Origin: Adiantum capillus-veneris | Lineage: Eukaryota; Streptophyta; Polypodiopsida; Polypodiales; Pteridaceae | DNA: 64,000 bases | NCBI GenBank assembly: GCA_014529385.2 | Contig: CM043955.1 | Location: 138,311,108-138,375,107, forward strand | Reading direction: 5' to 3' | Part shown: positions 51,511 to 64,000 of the stretch, piece by piece | Layout: every line of letters begins with the position of its first letter | Position numbering within the stretch: position 1 is the stretch's first letter | Program-made: the position numbers and the translations under genes | Notes under the pieces: model-generated | Database searches by the model: none | Told to the model about the DNA's origin: nothing | The model's input: only the letters and a program-made list of their open reading frames with translations

Positions 51511-54500
51511 AGGTTCTTCCATTGGTGGTGGCTGTGAATTATACCAATCTCCTTCTACCATTACTGTAGATAGACTAGGCTCAACATAGGGTGTAATAGG
51601 CACTAGTGCTTGTTCATCTATGACTCCTTCTGAATGCATGTACTTTACATGCAGTGCATAATGTCTCGGATATGGAGGTTGTTGACCCAACATGGGTTGA
51701 GGTCTTTCCATACCCATCGGTGGTCTTTGAGCTGGTGCCATATTAGGCTGGTATTTGTACATGGGTTGTCCTTGTGGCCTCATGGGCACATAATGAACAT
51801 TCTCATCATACTTTGGTCGGTAATAGCACTCATTGGTCTCATGGTTGGTCCATTAACCCTCGATTGCACACCATTTCTGTGGTCTAATTGGTTGTCCCTG
51901 CTAAGGTATCCGTTGCCCTGGTCCTCTCATAGGTGTTTTTCGCATGTTATTCATCATGTCATTCATCCTTTTCAGCATGTCTTCATGGCTGAAAGTGGTG
52001 CTGCAGCAGCCGTTCCCACTAGTGCTGGTTTAGTGGATGTTGTTTTCTCACTTTGTTTATCCTTAGGACATCTTCTTCGTTGAAAATATCACAATTGTCT
52101 CCTAAGTCAATAGCATCTGATACACACTCTTCTAAGGTTGTATGCTTCTTGCTATTCATTATAGCATGCATTTCTTTGTTTAATAGTCCTACAATGATAC
52201 TAGTGGTTCTTCTGCAGGTATCTCTAGCTCTGGGCATCTGGCAATGTATTGTTTCATTCGAGTTGCACAATCCCTAACAGACTCACCTTGTCTTTGCTTA
52301 AAGTTGTAGATTTGAGCTACCGTATTGTGTTTGATCCCCGTTTTAGAACAAGCAGCTCCAAATCCTTGAGCTAATGTGTTCAAGTCCATGATTGACCTTG
52401 GTGGAATGTTTTAGAACCATGTTAATTCTTTTCCTTCTAATGTCATTACAAACCCCTCGAATTGAGTATGGAAATAAAATACGCGTTCTGATCTTAGCAC
52501 TTGCTAAAAGCTGGCTAAGTGGTCGTATATGGATCCCTAGATCCACTGTATTTTCTGGCCCATTTTTGAAAATCAGCTGGTTTGACGTGTCTATTTGGTT
52601 CAGCTCCCGGTCTCCTGGCAGTTGGTCCTTTTTCGAGTACCTTCAAACCAGTTTGTTGAAAATAGTGACTCGTGTAGCCCTGGACTAGCCTTTGTGTCAC
52701 TCAGTTTTCTTCGTGAAGAGGTGGTTTCTGGTTTCTTAACATTACTCTTAGGGGATCTCTCACGGTGTTCATCTCTTGGAATAGTTCTAGTCCTTGGTCC
52801 AATATCCAATCCCTTATTGAATACCCTTGATATTTGGTTTGTTCTACCTCCTCAGGAGCCATCATAACAAAGTTGTTATATAAATCCTTAAACCGGTAGG
52901 TTGGTAGATCTGCTGATTCCTTATCCTTGATCTTGAAGATATAGATGATCTTCATGGGTGTTAGTTGTCCTGATTTTGCATGGAAAGTCCATAGAAGATC
53001 TTTTACATTTCTATCCTACCAACAATAGACTCCGATTCTAGGATTATCTGTACTAAGCCATTTTAGAGGTTTCAAATCAACTTGATCGTATCCCTCGAAT
53101 TCTAAAGTTGGTGGTCATTCTTTTGCGGCCATATCTGGAATTATGGTGTTTACTTCTAACCCCCATTTGTCTATCACGTCAGGGTTTTTGACTTGTAAAT
53201 ACTGAGTTTTATTTCTATCCATGTACATTTTTCCTTGTTTGTTTGCCCTAATCTCTTCTTCGAACTCAATACCACGATCATCAATGCGAATAGCATACTC
53301 TTCGTTAGGATCTGGAGGTAAACCTAAGCTCCATGGTGATTAGTCTTATAAAATGAGAGTATATGTTTATAGCGCACTGTCGTTCCGGTTTCTGAGTGAG
53401 TCGAATAGGAAGACATTTCAGATGTTGAATCAGAAAAAGTGTCTAAGACTTCTTCAAGGATAGTGTGTAAGGAATTTCCTTGATTCACACTCTTTTCAGT
53501 GGATACTGTACTGGAGGTTTCTCCAAATATGCCTTGATTTCCTAGTACACGACCAGATCTAAGGTTCATAAAGACTTGTGAAGCCCTTGATAGAGTACTT
53601 ACCGTCGGATTGACTTGTTGTCAATTTCCACTTGACTTGATTGCAACTTCTGTCAAGCTGTCAATTCCTTGTCTGCAACGTGATTCCTGTTTCAATTTTG
53701 ATCAAGTTAGCTATTCTTTCACAAGGAATGTGTAGTTTTTGCTAGCTATTGTGATTGGTTTATGTGTATCAAATCAATTCGAGCTAATTTAGTCAGTAGT
53801 TGAGATTTCCAGACTCGACTTTGGCAAAAATCAAAGGATTAATTTGCAACCTAAAAACTGAGTAAACATGTATCAATTTGGACCTGATTGAACCCTAAAT
53901 TGCCCAATGCCTTTGTATTATGTTGGTCTAACACTGTCCAAGTTCAAAAGTCAAAAATGGTATCTCTCTGTAGCAGTAAATAATCGCGATTATTTACTTT
54001 TGTCAGTTTTTTGCACCTTTTGGCTTGGTTTGCCAAGTATACAACCTGTTAAGGTCCTTGGACAAGTTTCAACAACTTTGGACAAAATCTATTCAAGTTT
54101 ATCAACTGTTTCGTGTCCGCAGACTCTGATTTCAAGAATCTGACTTAAGTCTCACTTTTGTGATCCAAATTTCACCAAAATTGATTTGTGTGGCCTACTT
54201 GATATGCTTGACCTTGTGGTATACTCAAATATGCAAGATTGTCAATTTTTGAAGCAGATGTAAATAATTGCAATTATTTACTCTAGCTAATTTTTACAAG
54301 TTTTTGTCCCAATCTTGATACAAATATGTTAAGCACCTCAACTTAAGGTCTCTAGCCAAGTTTCATAAAGTTTGAACAATTTTTGGTCAAATGGTCATCA
54401 GTTTTCTGTCCGCAGACTGACTTTGCAAATTTGGTCACAATTTTTAATCCAATGATCCAAATCTTATCAAATTTAGTTTGTGAACTTATTACAACATGAT

Positions 54501-57500
54501 AAAACTAGTGGTATGCTAAATTAGTCAAAAAATTTAAAAAATGGGGCAGATATAAATAATCGCGATTATTTACTTCTGGAAAATTTTTGTATCTGTTTGG
54601 TCAGGTGAGCATGTACACATGTCTGTGACATCAATATAAGCCTATGAACCAAATTTCATTAATTTTGGACAATGTTTTTCCCAATTTACACTTAAGTTCT
54701 CGAAAGTCAGTACAAACTTTAGTTTTTACCCAGTTTGGTGATCCAAATCCAATGTGCCCTTACAAAAGTTGTTTGTACACATGCAATGAGTCACTGCTAT
54801 CAACCTTGGTCAATTTTGAGCTGAAAGTAAATAATCACGATTATTTACTTCAGACTTAAAATGAATATTTTTTCTGCATTTTTTTAATGGACAGTCTTTT
54901 CATGAGTTATTTTAAGCCTAAGAATCAAGTCAGAACTTAATTTGGCCTAAAATGTCAAGAAAAAGCAAATAATATGAGTTTTTGCAAACTCTTGAAATTT
55001 TTACCTCAGTATGTCCTTGAACTTACCCACTGGTTTATACAACTTTTAAGCATACTCTCCAGTCAGATTGAGTGGTTTGGAGTCTTTTCGTGCTATTTCT
55101 AACCGTAGACCTGAAATTCTGCAACTTCAAATAACAACTCACAATGATTTTTTCGGAGAGAGCAATGTTCTGAAATCCACCTCGGATCCTACTTACCCTC
55201 CTCCTAGGTTCTCATGCAATGGGGTTGTGGAAAGTGTCCACCAACACTCGTTTTCTTGTTTTTTATGGTTTTGTGAGCATTGATCTTAAGACTTGTCTCG
55301 TCTATCAATCATCCGCAAGATCCTAATCTAGTTCTACAATCCTACAATCCTAAAGGAACTCAGCAAGTATGACTTACCTCCAAGCTACCTCTACACAACA
55401 AAAGACGACAATCTTAGGCTATGCGGTTTCTAAAATAAATTTTTGACTCTAGGATATCTTAGAGGAAGTTAAAGGATAACTTCACAAGACGCTCGTGTTT
55501 TTCCCTAGTTTAGGTCTCTTCGATCCCCGACAGCGGTGCCAAATGTGGGACGGGTGTCTAATCTCACTCCTATCTTATTGCAGATTTAGCTAGAACTACA
55601 ATTAAATTGTCAATCCATGGGACGAAGCTGACTCCACTAGTGCATAGAGGCTATTAAAGGTTGTCAATCTCTCGAAAAACAAAAAAAAACTCGCATCTAA
55701 CTCAAGCTACACTCAAATGACTGAAATCACCAAAAACCAATCTCTCATCGGTCAACAAATCACATCCCTTACAGCATCAGACGACATCCAAACATAACAA
55801 AACTTCCATGACAAGTTTATAAGACCTAAGCAACCTGCTTATGGTCTCAAATCCCACTTTAGGTCAAGTGCAAAAATCGGGATTATTAATAGTAGTGGAT
55901 TTTTGACCTAGTCGTTTTCGACCCAGAATGCACCTAATGCTTAGCAATGATGCCCCAATACCCCGCCTATGCTTAGTTTTTTATTTTGAAGTATAAATTA
56001 CTACTTATTATGAAATTAGGCCGCGGGTTCGTGACACCAAAAGCTACAAAATACCTTGAAGTGTTTACGTCAATGCGTAGAGCTCTTACCTGCGGTTGCA
56101 ATACAACAAACATGACTGCAATGTGACAATCGAGGAGGGAGTAGGAAGCGTGAGAAGGAGAGAAGTGAGCGCCGTTAGCTCACGCTGTGTATTTCATTAT
56201 CCAAAACTTGAAGTTAACTTAAAAAAATTGGTTTTTATACCTTAGCCAAAATTTTTGGTGGTCAAAACTAATAATCTGGGAGCTCTAGCTAAAGATGGGT
56301 AATGATAGGTTGATACAATCTGGAAGCTTGTAACCTGAGCTCATCAATTACAAGGTTTATCCAAAAAATAAGAGTTACAATATTCCTGATTTATCAAAAT
56401 AATAAGTGTTTTTACAGTGAGAGCTTTGAAAAATGGTATCTGAAGGTGGAAAATGTGTTAAAAAATAATAGAGAGAGCATAAGCAATGATGGAACCTACC
56501 TTAAACATCCCACTCTTGAAACAAAATGGCAAGGAGTTGAACGTGAAACACCTAAGGAAAGAGATTATGAAGCATCCTCTCAAAGAGAAATCAAACCAGA
56601 ACCACAACAAGAAGTGGAACAAAAACCTCCGCCATGAACTATGAGTGTGCCAAAAACTCAAATTGACAAAAGTGTGGTTCCAAACACCACATATGACAAT
56701 AGATCATATTTGATGGCACCTGTCCTAGAGACATTGGATCATATTTGATAGCATCTATCCCAAAGATCAAGGAACCATGGACAAATAAGTTTTTGAAAGC
56801 CATGAGGAATGCAAAGGAGGTGAGTGCAACCTATCAATCTCGCCAAATTTTTGAAATAAGCATGGATCACGAGTATCTAAACCTTGATATCCAATCACTT
56901 TATCATGAAAACGGATTTGTAACATCCAAAGAGAGTAAAGTACACTCATTGAAGACTCTACCATCATATATGAAGGAGCATGAAGCCAAAAAAAAAGTGA
57001 GAGTTGTACCCTTAAAATGAAGCCAAAAAAAAAGTGAGAGTTGTACCCTTAAAATGAAAAACAATTCCCAACCAATGTACCATAATGCTAGTAGAATTGC
57101 TAAAGATTAGGCCACATGTGTGAACTAAAGTAGGTAAGAACTTGAAAATAATGTACATAAATATTCCCTTCAAAACCATGGAAGCACAACCTAGGGAAAC
57201 AAAATATGTGAAAGCAGAGGGTGATGATCTAGTGCATATAAACAAAACGGGAGAGTACTACAAAGGAGAAGAAGGAAACATCACACTGTCAACGGAATAC
57301 AAAAAAGTCAAAACAATAGCTATCCTAGATAGCAAATCAGGTGTAGCCACAACTACAAAAGAAATATAGGAAAAAGTGTTTAAAAAATTCACATAAAATT
57401 GCAACTAGCAAATGGCTACGTTGAACAACCCATAAGAATATTGAAGCAAGTGTTGGTCACCTCATATGGAACTGAATATGAGTACACATTTGCCATAGTG

Positions 57501-59557
57501 GATTGTGTTGGGAAACACACCTACGTCATGGATGATGCTGCAAAAGCACAAACCATGGGAGAAAAGCGAGAAAATGTTGATGTCATTATCAAAATACTTA
57601 AAGAATTGACAACATTTTTTTAAGAGAAAAGAACTGCAAAAAATCCACAATTGAAAGCAGATGAGGAAGGAGTGTTGCCAAGTTCCACACAAAATGTTCA
57701 ACAAAGTCAAGATCAATAGAGGAACAAAGAAAATGTGATACATCTATTATCTCCTACATTGATCAAGTTCAGCTTATGATAAAAAAGACAAGACATGGAG
57801 TTACAAGCTCAGCTATAATAGATTTGTGCTACAAAGAATTTATTGTCTTATGGTGCTTGGATAATGATGGGAAAAGCCACCAATCAAAGAGCTTTATGTA
57901 AGAAACATTGCACACAAACTTTACTACAACAATTCCTAGCTTTAGCGCGTGCAGAAGCCCTTAAGTTAAGTTTTGGGGTCTTTAAAGATACATTCTACAT
58001 AATAGACTCCCATCACATCAAAGAGAGTCTAGTCCTAATAGAAAGTTGGATGAACTTCTTCCTTGGACAACAACAAAGAGAGTAAAAAATGACAGTCTTG
58101 GAAGCATCTCAAGCCCATGTAGAAAATACACAACCATCTATGGATAAAAAAGGTAAAGTTAAATCAAACATTGAATTAAACCAACCTTGCAAGTCACCTT
58201 TTCCTTCAATGAGTATCCATTACACCTCATACGTAGCCTCTACATCAAAGTCCAAACCTCGACAATGGAATGAAAACTTAAGCAAAAGTTTATCAACCAA
58301 AATTTCCATCACAAACAACAAAATCTCCAAAGAAACTAAAAAAGAATCAACCAGGTGTCGATATCCAAAGAGCATATCAAAGTCAAAGAGCCAAATTGGA
58401 TACCTCACTAGATTTGTCTCAATAGCCATAGGGTGGGTAGCATCTAACAAGTCAATAATTGCTCAAGGTTAACACTAATGTTTGGGCCAAAAATACCCAA
58501 GGTAATAGCGTGGAAATACGCATATCTAAACAAAAATTCCACAAGAGTAAGCAGAGCTATGAGCACATGATAGACACATCAATTAAGAGAAATAATAATA
58601 AAAGAAAAGACCTTCAAAGAAACAACCAACACAAAAAATATGGGTACCAAAGTCATAACTCTACCAGACTACACAACAAAGGCAAGTGAAGGAACATATG
58701 ATTCTAGTCAAGCTAGTTGAAGCACAAGGATTCTATGAGAGTAAATGGTTATCTAAAGTGGTAGCTCAATTTGGAACCACTAAGAACAATCATGTAGCAC
58801 AAGGCTCCACCCAAAGGTACCCAACCACAACTAAGAGTGATGCAACGTCTAGGTGGATTCCTTGGCCTCTACTATAAAAGCAAGGATTTTACAATAGTAA
58901 TAGTCGCATATGGATACCAAAGTCTAAGGTCCATCAAATCAATGGTATGACAAGGCACTTGCAAAATACAATCACATAGTGACCTAGAACAAAGTGGGTT
59001 CCCAAATGGCTATTGGAATCTCAATTTTAAAGACTCAATCCTCTTCTATAGCCTCTTCTCAAAAGAGATAAAGCAAAAGAACAACAAGGAGCCATCCTTA
59101 AGAATCTTAACATGATTCAAAAAGGCTCTATCAATCCTTGCCCCAACCTTAAAACCTATTTCATAGAGCATCACCTATGTACAACAAAAAATCAAAAGGA
59201 GTGAACATATGCCAACTTCCTAGACAAAATGGTGGCATCCAAATATCTAAACCTTAAAGACAATTGGAAATGGGTTTATGGCCTTGACAAGGTAAGTCCA
59301 AGTTGCTATTAAAAATACATGGCATAATGGTCAAATTCAAATAGCTAAACCAATAAATGAGCAAGGCATTAGTCCCAAAGCTTTGAGAAATATTTTTTGT
59401 AGTCTAAGAGTCTTAGTTATTCTAGGTACTACTCAAGGTGGAGATTTGGACATATGAGTCTTACTGTAGCACGGGCAAAAACTTTCGAGCAAACCAAAAA
59501 TCGAGTGAGATTCGTAAAATGGAAGCCTTGCATAATGTGATCAGCATGGATTTTGTG

Positions 59558-59632
<75 letters not shown>

Positions 59633-59750
59633 AAACTCATGTAGTATGTAGCCCTGCACAAACGAGAGACTTTGTCTATCTCTCTCTCTCATACTTTTGG
59701 ATTCATAAAATGGAAGCCTTGCATAATGTGATCAACATGGATTCTATGCC

Positions 59751-59824
<74 letters not shown>

Positions 59825-62800
59825 TAGATTTTATTATCGTCCTCGGAGGTCAAATATGACCTATGGGACCAAAGTTACATGTGATATAGTATGTGTATGG
59901 CTGATGAGTGACTCTCGATGCTCCAAAATTGTAGTGATGAGAGTCGCAATGGAGAGCCCACACTTTGGCTGGGAGAGAAAAGTGTGTAGGTCTAAGTTAT
60001 GGCTGAAAATGTGAGAGAAGCAAGTTCGGATGTGATCAAAAGCTGAGCACTCTAGTAGTGTGTGGTACTCAGACTCTCGAACTTGCAGTGAGCATAATGT
60101 GCACAATCGATTTGACTCTTCTCCATTGCCCCAACGCCCTATCTTGCATCGAAGGAAATGGGAGCTAAGCCGAATTGCTGCGATAGTGCGTATCGCGGAC
60201 AAGGGAATAGGCTCAAGCATGTAAGTGTGAGTACGGTTTCCTCTCTCAGCGAAGAACATGGTTTTGTAGTTGGGGGCAATATAGGTGGTGTAATGTATGA
60301 AGCGTGACCCACCGGATTTCTCCCAAGCCGTAATACATTGGCGTTGTAGAAAAGCTTCATTCACTTGAGAGTCAATTGAAGCATCATGTAGCAAGTGTAA
60401 TGCATCCCATCTCCCAAACCACTTCTTTATGTCTTGCATCCATCCCGTGCTCAAGATCTTGCTTTTATGCGTCTTTTGAAATTTTTTGCTTGCTTCCCAT
60501 GCAATTGTAGGAAGTCGATGTGAAGGGTTTTGACGCATCTTTATCATGTATTCCACAACCCTTTCCATGCCCATAACCTCAATTGGAAGAGATCCCGACT
60601 CAAGAAGTAGGAGCATATATGGTGTTTGTGTCTTAACTTGGAGAAAGTTTGTAAGAAAACGCTTTTGGACATTCTCAAACTCTTTCCAAGTAGACTTTGA
60701 GATGCTCCCGCCCCACACTTCAACTCCATAAAGAAGAACCGGTGTCACCAATGCATCAAAAAGATACTTCTTGAGAACCCAACACTTGATGTTTCCCGCA
60801 TTACACATGTTCTCAAATGCATAATATGCTCTCTTTCCCGCTTCCAAACGATGCATAGCACATTCATGCCACTTGTGATTGGATGGAACCTCAAGGCCAA
60901 GGTACTTAAAGCTCTCAACAACTTCAAGTGTCTCGTTGTTGTACACAATGCATGGCTTCTCCTTATGGTTGGTTTTCACAAGCATAACCTTTGTTTTGGA
61001 TTCATTTACAATCAGCCCACTATGCAAGCAAAAGTTCTCAAGGACAACCATAAGCTTTTGAGCATCTTCTAAAGTGTGTGCTAGAAGCACTACATCATCC
61101 GCATACAACAAAAGCATGATTACCGCATTGCAAATAGTGACCTCTTCAATGCCTTCTTCTTGCATAAAGTCAAGTACCATTTGTTCCAATTGATCGATAC
61201 ATAGACCAAAGAGAGTTGGTGACAATGGACATCCTTGTTTAACCCCAATAGTGCTTACAAAAATTTCTGAAATTTCTCTTCCCATGCGCAATTGACAAAT
61301 CACCTTCTCATAGATTCGAGAAACCGCAAGCATAAACTCACTTGGCACTTGGAGTTCTTCCATCCTTCTCCACAAATTGTTACGTGGAATCATATCAAAG
61401 GCTTTCTTAAAGTCCACAAAACAAAAATACAATCGCTTGCCTTTCAACCGACTTTCCTCCATGAGAACACGAAGAGTGACAAGATGATCAATGGTGCTAT
61501 GGCATCGACGAAAACCCGCTTGTCCCTTTGCACGCTTGTCATTCTCTTCAGCCCAATCACTCAATTTCATCTCCATTATGCACCCAAACAACTTTGTCAT
61601 AAGAGACCCAATCATTATAGTCCGGTAGTTGCTTACATTCTTTACATCCCCTCCTTTATGCAAAGGCTTAACCCAATTAGTACTCCAATCATAAGGCATA
61701 CCATGTTGAAGTGCAAGGTTGAACATATCACACATCCACTCATGGGTAAAATCTCCCGTCCATTTGATCATCTCCGGCTTGATACCTTGAAGATCTCCCG
61801 CTTTGCGAGTGGCCAACTTTTCAAGCCCACCGCATACATCCTCAATAGTAAAAAAAGACGGCATACATGGGAGTGAACCATAAAATGGAATTTTTTCAGT
61901 ATTTGCTTGCTCATATAATTGCCTACAATGTGTGTACATATCCACTAGACTCAAGTTACCAAAATTCTCAACCCGCTTGCCTCTCAAGTTTCTCCAAAAT
62001 CTTCCACATGCATGTGCCTTTTCTTGGACTTGAAATTCTTGTTGCTTTACTTCCCATCTTCTTCTCTTCTTTTGAATCAATGCCTTGTATGTATGCAAAT
62101 GAATTTGATAGTTGTCTTTGTCCATAGTTGCATCAAGCTTTATCAAGGACTTTCGAGCATCTTGACATTCTTTATCAAACTGTTATAGAATTGATATTTT
62201 ATTATTTATTGCAGTTGACAGGTGGAAAAGACTAGACCCAGCTTGGCCTATGCGAATGGATATGTATATCATGTACATTTTATTATTCAAGTGCTCTTTT
62301 ATGAGCTTTGGCTATTTATGACCGGCCGGCCAGTTTGTAACCAATTTGACCATTCAAGAAATCTATATAACAAATACGTGCAAGAGGGAAATGGTCACTC
62401 TTGCACGGGGGGAGATTGTACCTAGTTCTTGTGTCCTTCTTCTCTCCTCTTCTCTCTTCTCTCTCGCCGTGCCGGTGTAGCACTCCGATCTAGGAGGTGC
62501 GCCTGCACGCTTTCTTTCTCTCTCTCTCCCGCTCTCTGTCTCTCTCTTACGCGTATGGCTGGAAGTATGTGCATAGATGGTTGCCAGGTATACAGTTTTT
62601 CTTGTTGATGGCTTGCAATGTAATATTTTTGGGTATTTTGCAGGATTCTCCGCTCTTCTATTTGTAGCAGTGGTATCAGAGCTGTGGCTACGCTCTTGGC
62701 TATGCAACAATTATGAGTATAATAAACTTCATGAACAACCGTCAAAGATAAGTGTTGCCACTTTTTTTCTTTTCTAAATTTTATGATTATGCTTTGATTG

Positions 62801-64000
62801 CTATATACTTGATTGATTTAAGATCAACCCATAGCTAGATGTAGCTCTGTCCACCGCGTGATAGAGAAATTAATTACTTTGTAGTATATGCATGCAAGGC
62901 AAAACTCCTACTGATTGAATATTAGGATTAATTTGTTTATGCATACGCTTAGTTGCAATTTCAATACCTTGCACATGAATGACCATGGTAGAAAGCACGA
63001 TAATAGAAGAGCTTTTAACGAGTGCAAGAAGATAAGAAGAACAAGTAGAGAAGATTTTGCATCGTAGGACATATCCAAAGGGGCCTCCATAGTTTCTCCA
63101 ATGAGATTTTAACTCAAACGTTGTTAGTTAAGCGAAAAAAAGGGAATAACCACTTTTATACATGGTTGCGAAATGGTATAGAGGAAACTCTATACGACCA
63201 TAGGAACGATCTCATGGAGACCTTATAAATGAAATAAATAAATAAAAACACCTCAGGAAGACTTCAAATATTTGTAGGATTTTTTTAAAAAAAACTAAAG
63301 GAAATGTCTGCTGAGCCGGGCTCGGTGTGAAGCAAAGCAGGTGGGTGAATGGCTTCTGAGACAGCTAGTTGCATCGTCGTAAAAGAAACCAACCCTGGCA
63401 AGGCGTCAGAGGTCTTTCTTACAAGTGTGCCGCACCACATTGAGTCCCTGCATAGACCCAGTCCGCGATGAAAGAGCAGAAACTCTTATCAAGCTCTCCC
63501 TTGAAGGTCTAAAGGAGAAACCATCAACAACACAAAGGGTTTCCCAATTTCTACCTGACTATGCAGTAAATTGAAATCTAGCAAGCTACGCCAAGGCGCC
63601 GATGCAACCCTCCAAGGTTGACTTGAACCTACCTTGACATGCATGGTTTGTAGTGATCTGCAGCCAGAGAAACTCTAGCTCCCCTTCACATTAGACGCCG
63701 CCATGCGGCTTTTCCCTCCCACCCATTTGTTCTAAGCCTCAGTACATAGATCAGCTACCAACTTTCGGCGGCTTCCCACCCCTTGCTCAACCACCCTTAG
63801 CTAGCACGTCTGCTCATGCTGCCGAGCGTGGTGTTCCCATTTTATCCAATCTGATCTCAACAACCACACGCATCGGCACGGTGATCAGACGAGCCACGAG
63901 GCATGCACTGAACCCCATTTCAAGCCCACAGACTGTAGTGCTGCACATGCAAAAACAATTGTGGGCACTCCTTTCCCTCAACCACTCATGGTCTCTGGCG

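Overview
The window is nuclear DNA of a land plant with a large, transposon-filled genome. The evidence is one clearly plant-type gene with 17 short-intron exons (an IDM1/ROS4-family PHD-finger acetyltransferase), Tat/Athila-like and chromodomain Ty3 retrotransposons, a CACTA (En/Spm) transposon, an L1-like LINE, and a captured HMA/CaaX (HIPP-type) gene fragment. A fern or other seed-free plant would fit the mix, but the sequence does not prove it. I see no rRNA, tRNA, CRISPR or bacterial-type operon.

Layout. 1-2700: the 5' end of a minus-strand LTR retrotransposon (gag with three small frame breaks, initiator-Met primer site, long LTR with telobox repeats). 3373-8710: the only convincing host gene, minus strand, whose reading frame is continuous over 17 predicted exons; a non-coding first exon probably lies near 9564-9900. 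9900-15150: decayed repeats, a Ty3 integrase scrap, a tandem duplication, and a 1.34-kb inverted-repeat DNA transposon inserted at TTAA. 15550-20880: chromodomain Ty3 pol fragment abutting the gag of a second Ty3 family ('family X'). 21170-25080: dispersed repeat, a deleted LINE copy with a (GA)n tail, microsatellites, small tandem duplications. 27986-28524: processed pseudogene of a DEAD-box RNA helicase, next to an LTR at 28658.

29600-59000 is a nest. A plus-strand family-X element is split at 33179/56438 by a minus-strand element with its own LTRs (33180-34097 and 55544-about 56437), a tRNA-Asp primer site and a polypurine tract. Its gag is in turn split by an 8,017-bp CACTA transposon (43494-51510) with 11-bp terminal repeats and a perfect 3-bp AGG target duplication. 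The CACTA element carries a decayed TNP2-like transposase, an apparently intact second gene, GCGACG-rich subterminal repeats and a piece of an HMA/CaaX protein gene. The minus-strand retroelement also carries an unidentified coiled-coil reading region and two sets of a roughly 285-bp repeat, each centred on a 22-bp palindrome.

59752-62180 holds a long uninterrupted LINE reverse transcriptase frame with a (GA)n tail, cut at its 5' side by another LTR retrotransposon (LTR 62181-62669, initiator-Met primer site). The last 1.3 kb shows nothing I can name.

Exon borders were set by eye from GT/AG sites, frame continuity and family homology; transposon family names come from motif recognition, without any search.
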